64,000 nt of DNA from Anaerovibrio lipolyticus DSM 3074 (GTDB taxonomy: Bacteria > Bacillota > Negativicutes > Selenomonadales > Selenomonadaceae). Shown here in pieces: positions 41,083 to 50,628 of this stretch. The first letter of the stretch is position 1. Every line of letters starts with the position of its first letter. A model generated the notes under the pieces. The model saw only the letters and a program-made list of their open reading frames with translations, had not been told where the DNA came from and searched no databases. The stretch is from NCBI RefSeq assembly GCF_900141865.1, contig NZ_FQYW01000012.1, positions 1 to 64,000 on the forward strand, read 5' to 3'. Made by a program: the position numbers and the translations under genes.

Positions 41083-43110
41083 GTTTCGTACATGTTCTTG
41101 ACGATAGCACTATCAATAAGATAGCGGCAGGTGAAGTGGTAGAAAGACCTGCTTCAGTTATAAAGGAATTAATCGAAAATGCCATGGATGCCAAGGCTGA
41201 CCGCATTGAGGTGGAAATCATGGCGGGAGGTACCAGCTTTATGCGGGTATCGGATAATGGTATCGGCATGAGCATGGAAGACGCGAAGATGGCCATCCGA
41301 CGTCACGCCACCTCGAAAATCTTTAAGGTTGAGGACCTTATGGATATAGATACCCTGGGCTTCCGTGGTGAGGCCCTTCCAAGTATTTCCTCGGTGTCTC
41401 GTTTTACTTTGCAGACCCGTCAGGCGGGGGCGGAGCTGGGAACTGAGGTGAAGATTATCGGGGGCAAGGAGCCGGAAATCGGAGAAACTGGCTGTAGTCT
41501 GGGTACCACAATTCGGGTGGAGGATTTGTTTTTTAATACTCCTGCCCGTAAAAGTTTATGAAAACAAATAATACCGAGGCCAGTAAGATAAATGAGTTTA
41601 TTATAAAGCTGGCTATTTCCCGCCCTGATATTGCCTTTAAGTTTATAAATAACAATAAAACCTCTGTGGTGACTCCGGGAAATGGCAATCTCCATGATAC
41701 TCTCCGCAGTATTTATGGAGGCTCTGTAGGAGATGCTCTTTTAGGCATGGATTTTGCCGACGATGATATTACCATCAAGGGCTATATTTCCAAGCCATCC
41801 ACCATTAGAAGCAATAGAAATTGGCAAACCTTTATTGTAAATGGACGTATTATTTCCAATAGGGCCATGTCAAAGGCGGTGGATAATGCCTATTCATCTC
41901 TTATTCCAAAATCCGGTTATCCCATGGTGGCCCTTATTATGGATGTGGCACCAAATTCTATTGATGTAAATGTTCACCCACAGAAAAGCGAGATTAAATT
42001 TGAGGATGAGGGCAGAATTTTTAAAGCTGTGTATAAGGCCGTGCTGGACGCAGTGCGCCCCCATGGCGAGGCTCTTGGGAATATCGCTGCCCAGGTGGAG
42101 CGCCCCGAGAGACATTTTACGGGAATTCCTGCTTCCATGAAGGAGTCAAAGCCCGTTATGGAGCCCCTTATTGATGAGATGCACTTTGTACCGGCATCAC
42201 AGCCAAGGACAACCAGTGCAGCCAGCTCCGTAAGTCATAGTGATTATACTCCCTCCAGTATCCCGTCTTCGGCGTATCAGTATCGGGTGGAGCAGCAGGC
42301 CAAGACCTTGCATGAGGCCCAGGAGGAGTTGTCCCAGCTGAAGGGTGAAGATTTGGTTTCTTCGGGTGGAACAGTTGCAAATGGTGGCGAAACTTCTATA
42401 AATGATACAGAGTTAATCGCCAGCCAATCAGAAAATACTGTTCTGGAAAATGATGTACTTATAGATAGGTCAACCGGGGAAATAATTGAAAAATCCGCGG
42501 GTATCAGTGCAACTCCAATGGTTCCTATCGGTCAGGTGGATAACACCTATATTATTGCCCAGGATGCAGATGGTCTTTATATCATTGACCAGCACGCTGC
42601 CCATGAACGCATATTATATGATCGTTTTGCGGCTATGACGGAGCGTATACCATCACAGCAGCTTTTGGTGCATCTCATATTGGATTTTAGCGAAAGGGAA
42701 GCCCAGCTTATTGAAAGCAATCTGGAGATGTTCCATAGCTTGGGCTTTGGTCTTGAACCAAGCGGGCCGGACCAGTATCGTCTAATTGAGATTCCAGCGG
42801 ATATTCCTGTGGCTGAGGCAGAAAACACAATTAGGGAAATATTGGTTTCCCTGGAGGATATGCATCATTGGTTTCCCTGGAGGATATGCATCAGCTTAGT
42901 GCAGCGGAAATTCGTCATGAGTGCCTTGCTATGACAGCCTGTAAGGCGGCAATAAAGGCGGGCTTTGAGCTTAATTTCCGTCAGATGGAAATTATTCTGG
43001 ATGAGCTTAATAAAACCGCCATGCCATATACCTGCCCTCACGGCAGACCAACAATTTTGAAATTCAGCAGCGATGAGCTGGCCAAGATGTTTAAGCGCAC
43101 AGGCTTTTGA
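41079..43110 (+). pseudogene. mutL: DNA mismatch repair protein MutL, broken by two frameshifts
   Basis: The first frame (41079-41561) encodes the GHKL ATPase head (STINKIAAGEVVERPASVIK, ELIENAMDAKAD, DNGIGMSMEDA, TLGFRGEALPSISSVSRF) and stops after FFNTPARKSL. One A lost at 41550-41553 (CGTAAAAG for expected CGTAAAAAG) explains the shift, and MKTNNTEASKINEFI resumes in another frame. The second frame reaches DMHHWFPWRICISLVQ, broken by an exact 26-bp tandem duplication (42841-42892). The third frame holds the zinc-binding tail (MTACKAAIKAGFEL, CPHGRPTILKFSSDEL). Correcting both gives about 668 residues, normal for MutL. As read, only a truncated ATPase domain would be made. Confidence 0.9.
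42841..42892 (+). repeat. Exact 26-bp tandem duplication inside mutL
   Basis: The unit beginning ATTGGTTTCCCTGGAGGATA occupies 42841-42866 and again 42867-42892 without a mismatch. Loss of one copy restores REILVSLEDMHQLSAAEIRH in frame. Confidence 0.97.
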
Positions 43111-43136
43111 GTTGCACATATATTTAGGGAGAATTA

Positions 43137-43919
43137 ATGCTAAATACCATTGTCACGACGGACAGAAAAAATCATAAGGAAAGCATTGAGCTGGCAGCCT
43201 ATGCGGCGGAGAAGCTGGGGATTAAAAATGTTAAACGCAATCGGGCGGCCTTGCCTGAAATGCGTGAAGAATACGGTGTAGATAACATTTTGGTGGCTAA
43301 AAAAGGCAGCTTTGTTTTGGATACCCTTGATGGGGAGCTGTTTTTTCACCCTAATATGTCCCAGCTTCGTATAAAGAATATTCGTATGGGTGATGAGGAT
43401 CACATGACAGCCGCCATGGATTTAAAGGAAGGCATGAGCGTTTTGGATTGTACCTTGGGGTTTGGTGCTGATGCCATAGTGGCCAGCTTTGTTACGGGGG
43501 AAGGGGGCAGTGTCACCGGCTTGGAGGCCAGTCCCCTTATTGCCTTTGTCACTGGTGAAGGCATGAAGCATTTTCTCGCCACCAATTACGAACTTCACAG
43601 TGCCATTAAGCGGGTAAATGTTATAAATGCTGATTACAATGATTATTTAAAAACTCTGCCGGATAAGTCTATGGATGTTGTTTATTTTGATCCTATGTTC
43701 CGTCATCCATTAAAGGACAGCCATAATATAAATCCTATTCGTGCTGTGGCTGACCATCGCCCTTTATCAATAGAGGCAGTAAAGGAGGCCAAACGGGTGG
43801 CACGTCATAGGGTTGTAATGAAGGAAAACAGCCGCAGCCTGGAGTTTTCCCGTCTGGGCTTTGATACCATTGTGGGTGGCAAGCACTCCAAGGTGCATTA
43901 CGGCGTGATTAAACTGTAG
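43137..43919 (+). CDS. Class I SAM-dependent methyltransferase (RsmJ-like)
   Basis: The 260-residue protein has an AdoMet motif I (GMSVLDCTLGFGADAIVASF near residue 100), motif II GLEASPLIAF near 128, and a D-P-[MP]-[FY] active-site-like sequence VVYFDPMFRH near 180. The pattern recalls rRNA guanine methyltransferases of the RsmJ/YhiQ group, but substrate assignment is tentative. It lies 26 bases after the mutL tail and directly before jetA. Confidence 0.75.
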   Translation: MLNTIVTTDRKNHKESIELAAYAAEKLGIKNVKRNRAALPEMREEYGVDNILVAKKGSFVLDTLDGELFFHPNMSQLRIKNIRMGDEDHMTAAMDLKEGMSVLDCTLGFGADAIVASFVTGEGGSVTGLEASPLIAFVTGEGMKHFLATNYELHSAIKRVNVINADYNDYLKTLPDKSMDVVYFDPMFRHPLKDSHNINPIRAVADHRPLSIEAVKEAKRVARHRVVMKENSRSLEFSRLGFDTIVGGKHSKVHYGVIKL

Positions 43920-43932
43920 GTGTATTGATAAT

Positions 43933-45405
43933 ATGATGAATGATAATATCCCTGACAACATGCAGTATAGCTTTTTGGTGAAGCTGAGAAATGAGCATCC
44001 GGCCTGGAGATTGCTGGCCTCGGAGCAGTGCAGCTTCGTGGCGGCTTTCCTTTATCAGGAGTTTATGGTAAAGAATCAGAGAGCTGTGCCAGAGGACAGA
44101 TTGTTGGAGGATCTTAATAATTTTATATATGATCTTCATGATAATGCCAAGGCCCAGGGGATTATCCGTCCCGCCAAGGATTATCTGGCTTCATGGACTG
44201 ATGGTCAGCACTCATGGCTCCGTAAATTTTTTGTGAAGAAAAACGAGCCCTGCTACGATCTGACAGCAGATGCCCAGCGTGGTATTGAATGGCTGGCTGG
44301 TTTGAGGAAGCAGAGCTTTATTGGCACGGAATCCAGAGTTCGTCTTGTGTTTAACCTTATTCGTGAAATTGATGAGGAAAGCAATATAAGTGCCGAAAGC
44401 CGCATAGCCCGGCTTAAAGAGGAAAAGGAGGCTATTGAAAAGGAGATTTTCCGCCTGGAAAATGGTGGAGCTCCAAAGGTTTTAGATGAAGTTCAAATAA
44501 AGGACCGATATATTCATGCTGCCGAAACCGCCAGAAGTATACTGGCGGATTTTCGTGAGGTGGAGGAAAATTTCCGTCAGCTGGAGCGCAGTCTTATGGA
44601 GCAGATAGTTACCTGGAAAAAGGGCAAGGGAGAGCTTTTGGAAAAGTTCTTTCAGGACAGGGACTATATACAGCACTCAGAGCAGGGCAGGAGCTTTGGA
44701 GCTTTTTGGGACTATTTGATGAACCAGTCTTCACGGGAAGAATTGGATGAGGCTTTGGGAAGAATATTAAAAATACAGGGCATTGAACAGGTGGAAAAGC
44801 AGTATGATATGCGTCATATCCGCCGTCAGTGGTCCGAGGCTGCCCGACAGGTTATGGACACCGTCAGCAATTTGTCCCGTCAGATTCGCCAATATGTGGA
44901 TGAAGGCTATCTGGAGCAGGAGCGTTACATTTATGAGCTTATTAAGCAGGTGGAGGATAAGGCAATTTCCATAAAGGATAATATTCCGAGAGATGCTGAA
45001 TTCGCCCAGATGGATCAGTCGGCCCCATTTTTTGATTTTATTATGGACAGACCACTTTTTGTGCCACCGAAAAAGCCTATTATTGAAAGCAGTGCCATTG
45101 AAAAGGGAAGTCATCAGGGCTCCGTGGAGGCACTTTTTAAACAGGTATATGTGGACCGAAAGGTGCTGGAGGAAAATATCGCTGATGTCCTGGGGGACAA
45201 GGAGAAGGTTTCCCTAAGTGCGATTTTGGAAAAGCACCCCCTTACCAAGGGCCTTACCGAGCTTCTCAATTATCTGGTAATTGCCAGCAGTGACAGCCGC
45301 AGCTTTGTGGATGGTGAGCGTCAGCTTCTGGATATGGAAAATGTGAACGCTGTGGATATTCAGGTGGATATGGATAAGATTATTTTTTATAAAAAGGAGG
45401 GGTAA
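43933..45405 (+). CDS. jetA: Wadjet JetA-like protein (DUF3375; MukF/MksF analogue)
   Basis: The 490-residue protein starts with the DUF3375 pattern (KLRNEHPAWRLLASEQCSFV, then AAFLYQEFM, RKFFVKKNEPCYDLTADAQR, ESRVRLVFNLIREIDEES). Coiled-coil helices (residues 150-330) follow, and a C-terminal winged-helix-like part. JetA is the kleisin of the Wadjet SMC complex that bridges JetC heads and detects small circular DNA. It is followed after three bases by jetB. The jetC gene is not next but about 10.4 kb away. Confidence 0.85.
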   Translation: MMNDNIPDNMQYSFLVKLRNEHPAWRLLASEQCSFVAAFLYQEFMVKNQRAVPEDRLLEDLNNFIYDLHDNAKAQGIIRPAKDYLASWTDGQHSWLRKFFVKKNEPCYDLTADAQRGIEWLAGLRKQSFIGTESRVRLVFNLIREIDEESNISAESRIARLKEEKEAIEKEIFRLENGGAPKVLDEVQIKDRYIHAAETARSILADFREVEENFRQLERSLMEQIVTWKKGKGELLEKFFQDRDYIQHSEQGRSFGAFWDYLMNQSSREELDEALGRILKIQGIEQVEKQYDMRHIRRQWSEAARQVMDTVSNLSRQIRQYVDEGYLEQERYIYELIKQVEDKAISIKDNIPRDAEFAQMDQSAPFFDFIMDRPLFVPPKKPIIESSAIEKGSHQGSVEALFKQVYVDRKVLEENIADVLGDKEKVSLSAILEKHPLTKGLTELLNYLVIASSDSRSFVDGERQLLDMENVNAVDIQVDMDKIIFYKKEG

Positions 45406-45408
45406 GGG

Positions 45409-46026
45409 ATGGCAAATACTATGGCTGAAGAAAAGGACATGGACTATTCCCGTGCCCTGATTACGATTTTAAAGGGGGTGGTGGATAAGCGCACCCAGCC
45501 GGATATATGGAATATAATTAAGGATAATCAGCCCCGCATGGAGGAATATGTAGCCCAGATTGGCTTACTTCTCTATGTGGATGATAATGCGGGCTATGCC
45601 TATGTGAAGCAAAATGATGATGAAAATCTACCTCGGTTGGTGCCACGCCATCAGCTAAGCTATGGCTTGAGTATTCTTTTGGTGCAGCTTCGTAAGAGCC
45701 TGGGGGATTTTGATGCCTCCAATGGTGATAGTATTTTGGTTCTTTCATTTGAGGATATAAAGCTGAGATTGAAGCCATTTTATCCCGCCGCTACCAATGA
45801 AACCAAGTTTGATAATGAGGTGAACCGCCACATCAAAAAGGCTGTGGAAATGGGCTTTTTGTCAGAGGTCTACGGTCAGGCGGATGCCTATGAGGTTAGG
45901 GAGCTCATAAGGAGCTTTGTGACCGCTGATTGGCTCCAGAGGTTTAATGAGCGGTTGCAGGACTATCTTGATTTCGGCAGCAGAAATGCTGAGGAACCAT
46001 CTGAGGAAAATGCCTTGGAATTTTAA
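45409..46026 (+). CDS. jetB: Wadjet JetB-like protein (DUF4194; MukE/MksE analogue)
   Basis: The 205-residue product matches DUF4194: DYSRALITILKGVVDKRTQP, then NQPRMEEYVAQIGLLLYVDD, NLPRLVPRHQLSYGLSILLV and an NETKFDNEVNRHIKKAVEMG segment near 135. JetB dimers bind JetA and regulate the SMC motor. Start ATG after AGGAGGGGTAAGGG. It is coupled to jetA. The next gene is housekeeping (yqeY), not jetC. Confidence 0.85.
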   Translation: MANTMAEEKDMDYSRALITILKGVVDKRTQPDIWNIIKDNQPRMEEYVAQIGLLLYVDDNAGYAYVKQNDDENLPRLVPRHQLSYGLSILLVQLRKSLGDFDASNGDSILVLSFEDIKLRLKPFYPAATNETKFDNEVNRHIKKAVEMGFLSEVYGQADAYEVRELIRSFVTADWLQRFNERLQDYLDFGSRNAEEPSEENALEF

Positions 46027-46060
46027 ATGTTTAAAGTTATTATTTTTGGAGGTGCATAAT

Positions 46061-46504
46061 ATGTCACTTAAAGAACAGTTGGCAAATGATATGAAGGAAG
46101 CAATGAAGGCCAAGGAAAAAGAACGCCTGGCAGTTATTCGCATGGTCAGAGGTGCCATTAAGCAGCAGGAAATTGACAACAAGGTAGAGCTGGATGATGA
46201 TGCTGTAATAGCCGTTATTAGCAAGGAAGTTAAGATGCGTAAGGACTCCATCGCAGATTTCGAAAAGGGCGGACGGGCTGATTTGGTAGCTCAGAATGAA
46301 GCCGAGATTGCTTTTCTGATGCCATATTTGCCACAGCAGTTATCTGAGGATGAGGTACGTGCCTTGGTGAAAGAGGCTGTGGAGCAGACTGGTGCTTCAT
46401 CACCAAAGGATATGGGCAAGGTAATGGGGGCACTTATGCCAAAGGTTAAAGGCCGTGCTGATGGAAAGATGGTCAATACATTAGTGAAGGAAGCCCTGAA
46501 TTAA
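46061..46504 (+). CDS. yqeY: GatB/YqeY domain-containing protein
   Basis: The ATG at 46061 follows TTGGAGGTGCATAAT. The 147-residue protein shows SLKEQLANDMKEAMKAKEKE, RLAVIRMVRGAIKQQEIDN and MPYLPQQLSEDEVRALVKEA. The C-terminal half, AVEQTGASSPKDMGKVMGAL then MPKVKGRADGKMVNTLVKEA, is the GatB/YqeY tRNA-binding-like domain. Its cellular role is uncertain. In other genomes it often sits near rpsU, and here it lies between jetB and fliB. Confidence 0.9.
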   Translation: MSLKEQLANDMKEAMKAKEKERLAVIRMVRGAIKQQEIDNKVELDDDAVIAVISKEVKMRKDSIADFEKGGRADLVAQNEAEIAFLMPYLPQQLSEDEVRALVKEAVEQTGASSPKDMGKVMGALMPKVKGRADGKMVNTLVKEALN

Positions 46505-46516
46505 GCAGGTAATGGG

Positions 46517-47374
46517 ATGAATACAGTTTATCCGTCATTTTATAAGGATTTTTCCTGTATAGCCAGTGATTGCAGCCATTCATGCTGTAAGGGCTGGGAG
46601 ATAGATATAGACAATGCCACGGCGGAAAAATATCTGAAAATTGGAGGAAGTCTGGGGGATGAACTACGGGCTAATATATCCAGCGCAACTGGTGTGTATT
46701 CCTTTGGGCTTGCTAAAAATGGAGCTTGCCCATTTTTACAGGAGGATGGCCTTTGCAAGCTGATTTTGTCAGCAGGCGAGGAAATACTTTGCGAGATATG
46801 CACCAATCATCCCCGTTTCTATACCGTTCTCAATGATTATGAGCTGGCTGGGGTAGGCCTTAGCTGCGAGGTTTCTTGTGGGCTGCTTTTGCAGGCTGGT
46901 TCACTGGAATTCAGTATTGAGGGTCAGAGCTCTAATCTGAGCTTTTCTGAGCTTTTGAAGCTATTGGGAATAAACATGAAAAAGGAACAGCAGACATTTC
47001 ATCCCGGTCTTTCCAAGAATGATGCACTTGAGGTTCTGGAAATAATGGGAAATACTGAACCCATTGATGATAAGTGGCGGGAGGATATTGCTGCCTATTT
47101 GCAATATGCCCGTGAAAATCCTAAATTTCTTGAAAATTATGAACTAATAATGCCACACCAGATATTTCAGCGTATATATCAATATATAATGTACCGTCAG
47201 TTGGAAAAACTCAGTGATTACAGCCTGGATGATTTGCTGATTTATACAGATATATCCACGGAATATATTTTTATAGCAGCAGCCATTACGGGTGATTTGC
47301 CTGAAGCCATACGCCGCTGGTCAGAGCAGATAGAATACTGCCCGGAAAATGTGGCGATGCTCTTGAAAATGTAG
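46517..47374 (+). CDS. fliB: FliB-type flagellin lysine N-methylase
   Basis: The 285-residue protein has the FliB cysteine pattern CIASDCSHSCCKGWEIDIDN near residue 10, GACPFLQEDGLCKLILSAGE near 74 and LCEICTNHPRFYTVLNDYEL near 93. FliB methylates surface lysines of flagellin, presumably with an iron-sulfur cluster bound by these Cys. Presence implies a flagellum. It is shorter than Salmonella FliB (about 400) but matches the Firmicute form. It is 12 bases after yqeY and ends before a terminator. Confidence 0.85.
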   Translation: MNTVYPSFYKDFSCIASDCSHSCCKGWEIDIDNATAEKYLKIGGSLGDELRANISSATGVYSFGLAKNGACPFLQEDGLCKLILSAGEEILCEICTNHPRFYTVLNDYELAGVGLSCEVSCGLLLQAGSLEFSIEGQSSNLSFSELLKLLGINMKKEQQTFHPGLSKNDALEVLEIMGNTEPIDDKWREDIAAYLQYARENPKFLENYELIMPHQIFQRIYQYIMYRQLEKLSDYSLDDLLIYTDISTEYIFIAAAITGDLPEAIRRWSEQIEYCPENVAMLLKM

Positions 47375-47403
47375 TTTTATCCGATATTAACGGGTAAAAA
47401 AAT

Positions 47404-47446
47404 CAGGCCAGTTACTCATAGCTTTTGGGGTATTTGGCCTGTTTTA
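47404..47446 (+). terminator. Terminator after fliB
   Basis: CAGGCCA (47404-47410) pairs with TGGCCTG (47435-47441), followed by TTTTA. Confidence 0.65.
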
Positions 47447-47474
47447 TGTTTGTTAAGTAAAATATATTGGATTT

Positions 47475-48125
47475 ATGATGTTTACATATAATGTTGATTC
47501 ATTTTTGGAAAATGAGCTGGTGCAAATAAGGGAAATCTTCTATGATTTCATGGCTGGTTTTACAGATAAGTCTTTTTGTAAAATGCTGGGGGAGCGCAAG
47601 GAATGGCTGCCACCTGTATATATTTCAGATGAAGTGATAGTTATTCCTAAAGCTAATGGCCCCTTTGATAAGCAGCTGGGGAAATCCATTAAAAAGGGCT
47701 ACAGTGTATTCATATACTATGAGGCAGTGAAGGAATATTGCTGCACATTTCATTTGGAGAATGAATATGAAAGTGCTTTAAGTATGGTGCTTGCTCATGA
47801 ATTTTTTCATTCCGTGCACCGAATATGGGATGAAAAGGCCTTTTTGCAGGATGCCAGCCCCAGAACGGGAATATCTATGGAAAGAAAGCACCAGCTGACG
47901 GAGTCTTTGGCAGATTATTTTGCTTATTTCTGGCTGGAAAGTCATGAAGACAGTGATTATGCCATAGTGGCCCAGCACCGAAAAGGTCTGTGGCAGGAAT
48001 ATGCATCTGCTAATTGGCCTTACAGTTCTGCCTTGGTGTTTGTGAACAGCCCGGAGATATTTTTTGAGATTTTGAGGCTGCTAAAGTCTAATCCCGCTAT
48101 GGCATATAGAAAATTGAGTAGTTGA
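47475..48125 (+). CDS. HExxH metallopeptidase-like protein of unknown family
   Basis: The 216-residue protein carries SMVLAHEFFHSVHRIWDEKA near residue 108, where HEFFH is the HExxH zinc and catalytic motif. HQLTESLADYFAYFW near 140 could supply the third ligand Glu (HExxH...E, gluzincin-like). No signal peptide or membrane helix is seen, so a cytoplasmic peptidase or inactive relative is possible. I do not recognise the family. It lies between fliB and the type I locus. Confidence 0.6.
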   Translation: MMFTYNVDSFLENELVQIREIFYDFMAGFTDKSFCKMLGERKEWLPPVYISDEVIVIPKANGPFDKQLGKSIKKGYSVFIYYEAVKEYCCTFHLENEYESALSMVLAHEFFHSVHRIWDEKAFLQDASPRTGISMERKHQLTESLADYFAYFWLESHEDSDYAIVAQHRKGLWQEYASANWPYSSALVFVNSPEIFFEILRLLKSNPAMAYRKLSS

Positions 48126-48184
48126 TTGGTATAATTTCAGTAAAGAATAGTAAAATCTATTAATGGCTTGGGCAGGTGACATGT

Positions 48185-48418
48185 ATGGAAAAGACATTGG
48201 AATATTACATGGAATTGGATTATCCTGTTGAACTCAGCAAAATAAAGCCTGAAGATGGGGGCGGTTTTTTCGTGTATGTGCCTCTTTTGCCTGGTTGTAT
48301 GAGTGATGGAGATACTTTGGAGGAAGCATACAGTAATATTGAAGAAGCCAAAAAAGAATGGTTTTCCAGTATGATTGAGCGAAAAATGGAAATACCTGAG
48401 CCAACATCCATGAGGTAA
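48185..48418 (+). CDS. HicB-like antitoxin fold protein
   Basis: The 77-residue protein starts MEKTLEYYMELDYPVELSKI and has DGGGFFVYVPLLPGCMSDGD then TLEEAYSNIEEAKKEWFSSM, the HicB core (F-V-----PGC---G-T-eEA--n--ea). No HTH domain and no hicA gene are adjacent, so it is a solitary antitoxin-like protein. The ATG follows AGGTGACATGT. Confidence 0.8.
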   Translation: MEKTLEYYMELDYPVELSKIKPEDGGGFFVYVPLLPGCMSDGDTLEEAYSNIEEAKKEWFSSMIERKMEIPEPTSMR

Positions 48419-48459
48419 GTTGCGATGATTAAATGTTCCCGATACAGGGAAAATGAAAC

Positions 48460-48506
48460 AGAAGGAGTTGTTGTTACTTTTTTAGTACATCAACTTCTTT
48501 TTTGTT
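48460..48506 (+). terminator. Terminator before type I locus
   Basis: AGAAGGAGTTG pairs with CAACTTCTTTT (G-T pairs tolerated) around a 20-base loop, followed by TTTTTT. Confidence 0.65.
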
Positions 48507-48597
48507 ATAGATTTTATTTCAAATGTATCTTTGAACGCTGTATTCGTGATAAAATAAAACGTGATTAGCAAAAACAAATTAGTAAGGAAGAACTACA

Positions 48598-50628
48598 ATG
48601 ACAGACATAGAACTGAAAAAACTTAAAGATGATTTGTGGCATGCGGCGGATGTGCTTCGCTCTGGAGCCCATCTGGCAGCTAATAAATATGGCCAGCCGA
48701 TACTTGGTCTTATATTTTTGCGTTATGCTGATATTTTATTTAAACAGCATAAGCAGGAAATTCAGGCCGAGTATGATAAATTAAAAGGCGGTCGCCGGGA
48801 AAAGACTATGCGGGAGATTGCCATTGATAAATGTGGTTTTTATCTGCCAGAGAAAGCATATTATGATTCCATTAATAATGCTCCTGATGATGCGAAAAAG
48901 GCAACATTAGTAAAAGAAGCCATGGAAGCCATTGAAAAGGAAAATCCGACACTGGTAAATGTATTGCCAAAGGATGTTTATGAGCAGCTGGTGCCAGAGG
49001 AAGAGCCAGAGCTTTTATCACGTATTGTGCGAATATTTAAGGATATTCCAGAAAAATCCACATTGGATATATTTGGTGAAATCTACGAGTATTTCTTAGG
49101 AAATTTTGCTTTGGCTGAGGGTAAGGATGGTGGAACATTCTACACGCCTTCTACTGTTGTTCGCTATATGGTGGAAGTACTTGGTCCGGAGCCAGGCGGG
49201 GAGAAGAAGTTTTTAGATCCGGCCTGTGGTTCTGGTGGTATGTTTGTGCAGGCGGCCCGATATATGCACAAACATAATGCCGACAACAAAGAAATGATGA
49301 ATTTTCGGTGCTATGGTGTGGAAAAAGAGCCAGATACTGTAAAACTGGCCAAAATGAACTTGATTTTGAATAATGTTAGGGGAGATATAAGAGAAGCCAA
49401 TACCTTTTATTCTGACCCACATAATGCTTTTGGGGCCTTTGATTATGTAATGGCCAATCCACCTTTTAACGTTGATGAGGTAAGCTATGATCGGGTAAAA
49501 GATGATAAGCGCTTCAATACCTATGGTATCCCTCGTAAAAAAAGCAGTTCCAGTAAAAAGAATGCTGATAAAAAAGAAACTGTGCCTAATGCCAATTATT
49601 TATGGATTGGTCATTTTGCATCGGCCTTAAATGAAACAGGCAAGGCAGCTCTGGTTATGGCCAACTCAGCTTCTGATGCTTCCGGCAGCGAATATGATAT
49701 TCGTAAAAATATGATTGAGGAAGGTATTATCAGTCAGATGGTGACCCTTTCCTCCAATATGTTCAATACTGTAACTTTGCCGGCAACCTTATGGTTCTTT
49801 GATAAACAAAAGGCTCACGGCGATAAAAAGGATGAAATCCTCTTTATTGATGCCCGCAATGTTTTTACACAGGTGGACAGGGCACACCGCAAGTTCAGTG
49901 ATGAACAGATAAAAAATCTGGGCATTATTACCAAGCTATATAATGGGGATGAAGCCAGCTATCAGGAATTGGTGCATGAATATGAGGAAAAGTTGGCAGA
50001 AGGTGTAAGTGATTTAAATCAGCAGATAAAAGATTTTGTTCCTTACAACATCGTATTTGAGGTGGAAAATCCTGATATAGGCAAAACTGAGGAAATAACA
50101 GAAAGCTTTGCATTGGGAATAGATAAGCTGGATATAGTTCTTGTAAACCATACTGCTGAATTATTGCATAGTGAACTGGAGAAGCTAAGTAAATGCCGTA
50201 AGGAGTTTGTCAAGGCTGATAAATGGATTAATGGCAACAAGGTCAAGAAAGGTCAAAACAAGGAAGTTCAGGAGTTTAAAGACAAGATTGCCGGTGGCCT
50301 GGAGCTGGTGGATAGTGTTAAATACTATCTGAAAAACCTTCTGTGGCTTAAGGAAAAATTCCCTGAGGGGAAATATAGGGACGTAATTGGTCTTTGCAAG
50401 GCAGCCAAGCTGGATGGTGAAGATGGTATCAAAGATCAGGATTATTCCCTCAATGCCGGACGTTATGTAGGTGTAGCTGTGGATGATGATGGGCTCAGCG
50501 AGGAAGAATTTAAGGAAGAAATGCTGGGGCTTAGCCAAGAATTAAAAAAACTTCAGAATGAAAGCAATCAGTTGATGGAGGCTATTTTCAATAATATGCA
50601 GATATTGGGGATAGAGAATAAAGGATGA
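48598..50628 (+). CDS. hsdM: Type I restriction-modification methyltransferase HsdM
   Basis: The 676-residue enzyme methylates adenine at the site chosen by HsdS. LKDDLWHAADVLRSGAHLAA at the N-terminus is the helical HsdM domain. GTFYTPSTVVRYMVEVLGPE near 180, motif I FLDPACGSGGMFVQAARYMH near 205 and motif IV DYVMANPPFNVDEV near 283 complete the methylase. It is intact. The stop overlaps the ATG of the DUF1016 gene (ATGA). A diverged copy of its 3' end lies before hsdS. Confidence 0.95.
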   Translation: MTDIELKKLKDDLWHAADVLRSGAHLAANKYGQPILGLIFLRYADILFKQHKQEIQAEYDKLKGGRREKTMREIAIDKCGFYLPEKAYYDSINNAPDDAKKATLVKEAMEAIEKENPTLVNVLPKDVYEQLVPEEEPELLSRIVRIFKDIPEKSTLDIFGEIYEYFLGNFALAEGKDGGTFYTPSTVVRYMVEVLGPEPGGEKKFLDPACGSGGMFVQAARYMHKHNADNKEMMNFRCYGVEKEPDTVKLAKMNLILNNVRGDIREANTFYSDPHNAFGAFDYVMANPPFNVDEVSYDRVKDDKRFNTYGIPRKKSSSSKKNADKKETVPNANYLWIGHFASALNETGKAALVMANSASDASGSEYDIRKNMIEEGIISQMVTLSSNMFNTVTLPATLWFFDKQKAHGDKKDEILFIDARNVFTQVDRAHRKFSDEQIKNLGIITKLYNGDEASYQELVHEYEEKLAEGVSDLNQQIKDFVPYNIVFEVENPDIGKTEEITESFALGIDKLDIVLVNHTAELLHSELEKLSKCRKEFVKADKWINGNKVKKGQNKEVQEFKDKIAGGLELVDSVKYYLKNLLWLKEKFPEGKYRDVIGLCKAAKLDGEDGIKDQDYSLNAGRYVGVAVDDDGLSEEEFKEEMLGLSQELKKLQNESNQLMEAIFNNMQILGIENKG

